A DNA stretch of 64,000 bases, taken from the NCBI RefSeq assembly GCF_001429395.1, contig NZ_LMJT01000007.1, forward strand, positions 1 to 64,000, read 5' to 3'. Under the pieces are notes generated by a model. It did no database searches and was not told where the DNA came from. It saw only the letters and a program-made list of their open reading frames with translations. Below are positions 62,055 to 64,000 of this stretch, one piece after another (the first letter of the stretch is position 1; the number at the start of each line of letters is the position of its first letter). The stretch is from Allobosea sp. Root381 (GTDB lineage: Bacteria > Pseudomonadota > Alphaproteobacteria > Rhizobiales > Beijerinckiaceae). Position numbers and translations under genes: made by a program.

Positions 62055-63335
62055 ATGATTGGGGTGAGGCGTCCGAAGACACGCGCTGATCGCGGCTCCC
62101 GCTTTTGCGGCGCGTTGCGGAAGGGTTGCCTGGTGCTCGGCTTCGTCTTGGGCCTCGCCGGTGCGGCCACGGCGCAGGGCAACGGCCGATCCCAGAACGA
62201 CCTGCCGGTCGCGACCGATGCCCGGCTGGAGCAGTCCGGCGACACGGTGCGCCTGACCATGGCGCTGTCGCGCCCGCTCGAGGTTTCTGCCTCGGTGATG
62301 GCCGGCCCGGACCGCGTCGTTATCGACATGCCTTCGACCAATTTCCAGGTCCAGCCGGCGGCCGCGCGCAAGAGCGCCGGCTTCGTCGGCGCCTTCCGCT
62401 TCGGCCTGTTCACCGCCGACAAGGCGCGGATCATCATTGACCTCACGCATCCCGCCATCGTTGCGAAGGCCGAATCGCGCCCGATGCGCGGCGGTTTCGG
62501 CGAACTCGTCATCGAACTGCGTCGGGCGACACGGGCTGAGTTCCAAGCCGCTGTCGCGAAGACGCCGCCCGACGCCGATGCCGCAACCGCGGTTCCGGTG
62601 CCGCCCAAGCCGGCGGGCGAGACCCGCCAGACCGTCGTGATCGACCCCGGCCATGGCGGCATCGACCCTGGTGCTGTGGTGGCATCGATCACTGAAAAAT
62701 CCGTCGTGCTCGCCTTCGGGACGACGCTGAAGGAAGAGCTCGAGCAGAGCGGGCGATACCGCGTACTGATGACGCGCGACGATGACCGCTTCGTCCCGCT
62801 GGCCGAGCGCGTCGGCATTGCCCGGGCGGCCGGGGCCGACCTCTTCATCTCGATCCATGCCGATTCGCTTACGCAGGCGCAGGAGGTTCGCGGTGCAACG
62901 GTCTACACCGGCTCCGAGCGCGCCACTGACGCCGAGGCTGCAAGGCTCGCGGCAAAGGAAAACCAGGCCGACGCGGTGGCAGGGCTCGACGCCAGTGAGG
63001 ACACGCAGGACGTCGCCGGCATCCTGATGGATCTCGCCAAGCGCGAGACGCGGACCTTCTCCGCCGTGTTCGCGCGCAATCTGGTCGAAAAGCTCGGTGG
63101 CTCGGTGAAGATGCACAAGGTGCCGCTGCGTTCGGCCGGTTTCCGCGTGCTCAGCGCGCCGGACGTGCCCTCGGTGCTGATCGAGCTCGGCTACATGTCG
63201 AGCCCAAAGGACGCGGAGCTGCTCAATTCGGCCGAGTGGCGCACCAAGGCGGTCGCCGCCGTCGCGACAGCGGTGGATGGCTATTTCAGCGCGGCCCGAG
63301 CCCCTGTCGGGAAGGCGGCAGCCAATCAGCGCTGA
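62055..63335 (+). CDS. amiC: N-acetylmuramoyl-L-alanine amidase (AmiC type)
   Basis: The 426-residue periplasmic enzyme cleaves the peptide from peptidoglycan glycan strands during cell separation. It has a signal peptide (CLVLGFVLGLAGAATAQ), an AMIN domain (about 50-150) and an Amidase_3 domain with zinc ligands in VVIDPGHGGIDPGA, the Glu in SITEKSVVLAF and the His in FISIHADSL. The catalytic Glu is in VLIELGYMSSP. The ATG at 62055 is preferred; the frame is open to a TTG at 62037. In many Rhizobiales it precedes the class A penicillin-binding protein gene, as here. Confidence 0.93.
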   Translation: MIGVRRPKTRADRGSRFCGALRKGCLVLGFVLGLAGAATAQGNGRSQNDLPVATDARLEQSGDTVRLTMALSRPLEVSASVMAGPDRVVIDMPSTNFQVQPAAARKSAGFVGAFRFGLFTADKARIIIDLTHPAIVAKAESRPMRGGFGELVIELRRATRAEFQAAVAKTPPDADAATAVPVPPKPAGETRQTVVIDPGHGGIDPGAVVASITEKSVVLAFGTTLKEELEQSGRYRVLMTRDDDRFVPLAERVGIARAAGADLFISIHADSLTQAQEVRGATVYTGSERATDAEAARLAAKENQADAVAGLDASEDTQDVAGILMDLAKRETRTFSAVFARNLVEKLGGSVKMHKVPLRSAGFRVLSAPDVPSVLIELGYMSSPKDAELLNSAEWRTKAVAAVATAVDGYFSAARAPVGKAAANQR

Positions 63336-63475
63336 ACGCACAGCCTTGGCAGCAGGGTTACGCGAATGTGGTTCCAAGGCCACGGTTCCGCCACGTCCGT
63401 CATGCTATAGACGTGATTTGCGAAACGCCGCTTTGAGGGGTAACCGGGCGGTAACGGCAAGGGCCAGGGCCTGAA

Positions 63476-64000
63476 ATGCGCTTTATCCTGAGAATGTTCG
63501 GGTGGTTGTTCGCCGCCGGCACGATCGTCTTCGTGGTCGGGGCTGTCGCCGCGGGCGGGTTGATCTGGCACTACTCCAAGGACCTGCCGGACTACGCGCA
63601 GCTGCGCAACTACGAGCCGCCGGTGATGACCCGCGTCCATGCGGGCGATGGCTCGCTGATCGCCGAGTTCGCCCGCGAGCGCCGGCTCTACCTGCCGATC
63701 CAGGCCGTGCCGAAGCTTGTCGTCGACGCCTATCTCTCGGCCGAGGACAAGAATTTCTACAGGCATATGGGCGTCGATCCCGAGGGCCTCGCCCGCGCCG
63801 CGATCTCCAATTTCCGCAATCGTGGCTCGGGCCGACGGCCGCAGGGCGCCTCCACCATCACCCAGCAGGTCGCGAAGAACTTCCTGGTCGGCTCCGAGCA
63901 GAGCCTGGAGCGCAAGATTCGCGAGGCGCTCGTCGCGGTTCGGCTGGAATCGGCTTATTCTAAGGACAAGATTCTCGAGCTTTACCTGAACGAGATTTAT
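63476..64000 (+). CDS. mrcA: Class A penicillin-binding protein 1A (5' part, cut by window end)
   Basis: The visible 175 codons have a short cytoplasmic start, one membrane helix (GWLFAAGTIVFVVGAVAAGGLIW, residues about 9-31) and the beginning of the GT51 transglycosylase domain. The catalytic Glu is in YLSAEDKNFYRHMGVDPEGLARA (about 98-120), with GASTITQQVAKNF as the second motif and the segment SKDKILELYLNEIY at the edge. It builds peptidoglycan strands at the inner membrane. The frame stays open to the end, so the transpeptidase domain lies outside. It follows the amidase gene by 140 bases. Confidence 0.93.
   Translation, partial: MRFILRMFGWLFAAGTIVFVVGAVAAGGLIWHYSKDLPDYAQLRNYEPPVMTRVHAGDGSLIAEFARERRLYLPIQAVPKLVVDAYLSAEDKNFYRHMGVDPEGLARAAISNFRNRGSGRRPQGASTITQQVAKNFLVGSEQSLERKIREALVAVRLESAYSKDKILELYLNEIY

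Overview
The window looks like chromosome of a high-GC alphaproteobacterium of the Hyphomicrobiales (Rhizobiales), possibly near Bosea or Methylobacterium. The genus is inferred from gene order and protein families, not from a search. Supporting signs are an imuA-imuB-dnaE2 cassette under a GTTC-N7-GTTC LexA operator, an HWE-family histidine kinase, NDUFA12 and DUF2155 genes, a B12-dependent ribonucleotide reductase, and the block aat/accC/accB/aroQ/dsbA followed by rne/amiC/mrcA. No rRNA, tRNA, integrase, transposase or CRISPR array was seen.

Layout. (1) 0.27-4.6 kb: a two-gene nuclease-helicase module (DUF4297-type PD-(D/E)xK protein plus Ski2-like SF2 helicase) that resembles Hachiman-type anti-phage systems in logic, and a divergent unknown gene. 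(2) 4.65-12 kb: two small conserved genes, the SOS mutasome imuA-imuB-dnaE2, and exonuclease III. (3) 12-26 kb: many small stress-type genes (general stress protein 17M-like, CsbD, DUF2171, DUF6894, a ClpP-like protein, Zn-alcohol dehydrogenase, two SDRs, AlkA-type glycosylase Aag, a TPP enzyme). Several are preceded by GGAAC-N16/17-CGTT motifs typical of the alphaproteobacterial general stress sigma factor EcfG. (4) 26.2-34.8 kb: a tight eight-gene minus-strand run with four glycosyltransferases, an acyl-CoA-dehydrogenase-like protein, a PIG-L deacetylase, a NodS-like methyltransferase and a large catalase. This looks like an uncharacterised glycoconjugate pathway. (5) 35-41.6 kb: a YddA-like ABC transporter, a ribbon-helix-helix regulator with a PHB-depolymerase-type esterase, an HWE kinase and response regulator pair, a DUF892 ferritin-like protein and a membrane protein. 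(6) 41.7-44.1 kb: a soluble FtsH-like AAA-M41 protease with a small ORF in front. (7) 44.5-64 kb: housekeeping genes, namely nrdJ with candidate NrdR boxes, NDUFA12, DUF2155, aat, accC, accB, aroQ, a DsbA-family gene, an aminotransferase, an MscS-type channel, rne, an amiC-type amidase and the 5' part of a class A penicillin-binding protein.

How the parts fit together. The left and middle thirds act mainly in stress survival: DNA repair and mutagenesis under LexA, a general-stress gene set under apparent EcfG promoters, catalase, and kinase signalling of the HWE type that commonly feeds PhyR/EcfG. The most likely under-described systems are the DUF4297-helicase pair, the glycosyltransferase/PIG-L/NodS/acyl-CoA-dehydrogenase/catalase operon, and the soluble AAA-M41 protease. 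All family names come from motif recognition by eye; no database search was run.
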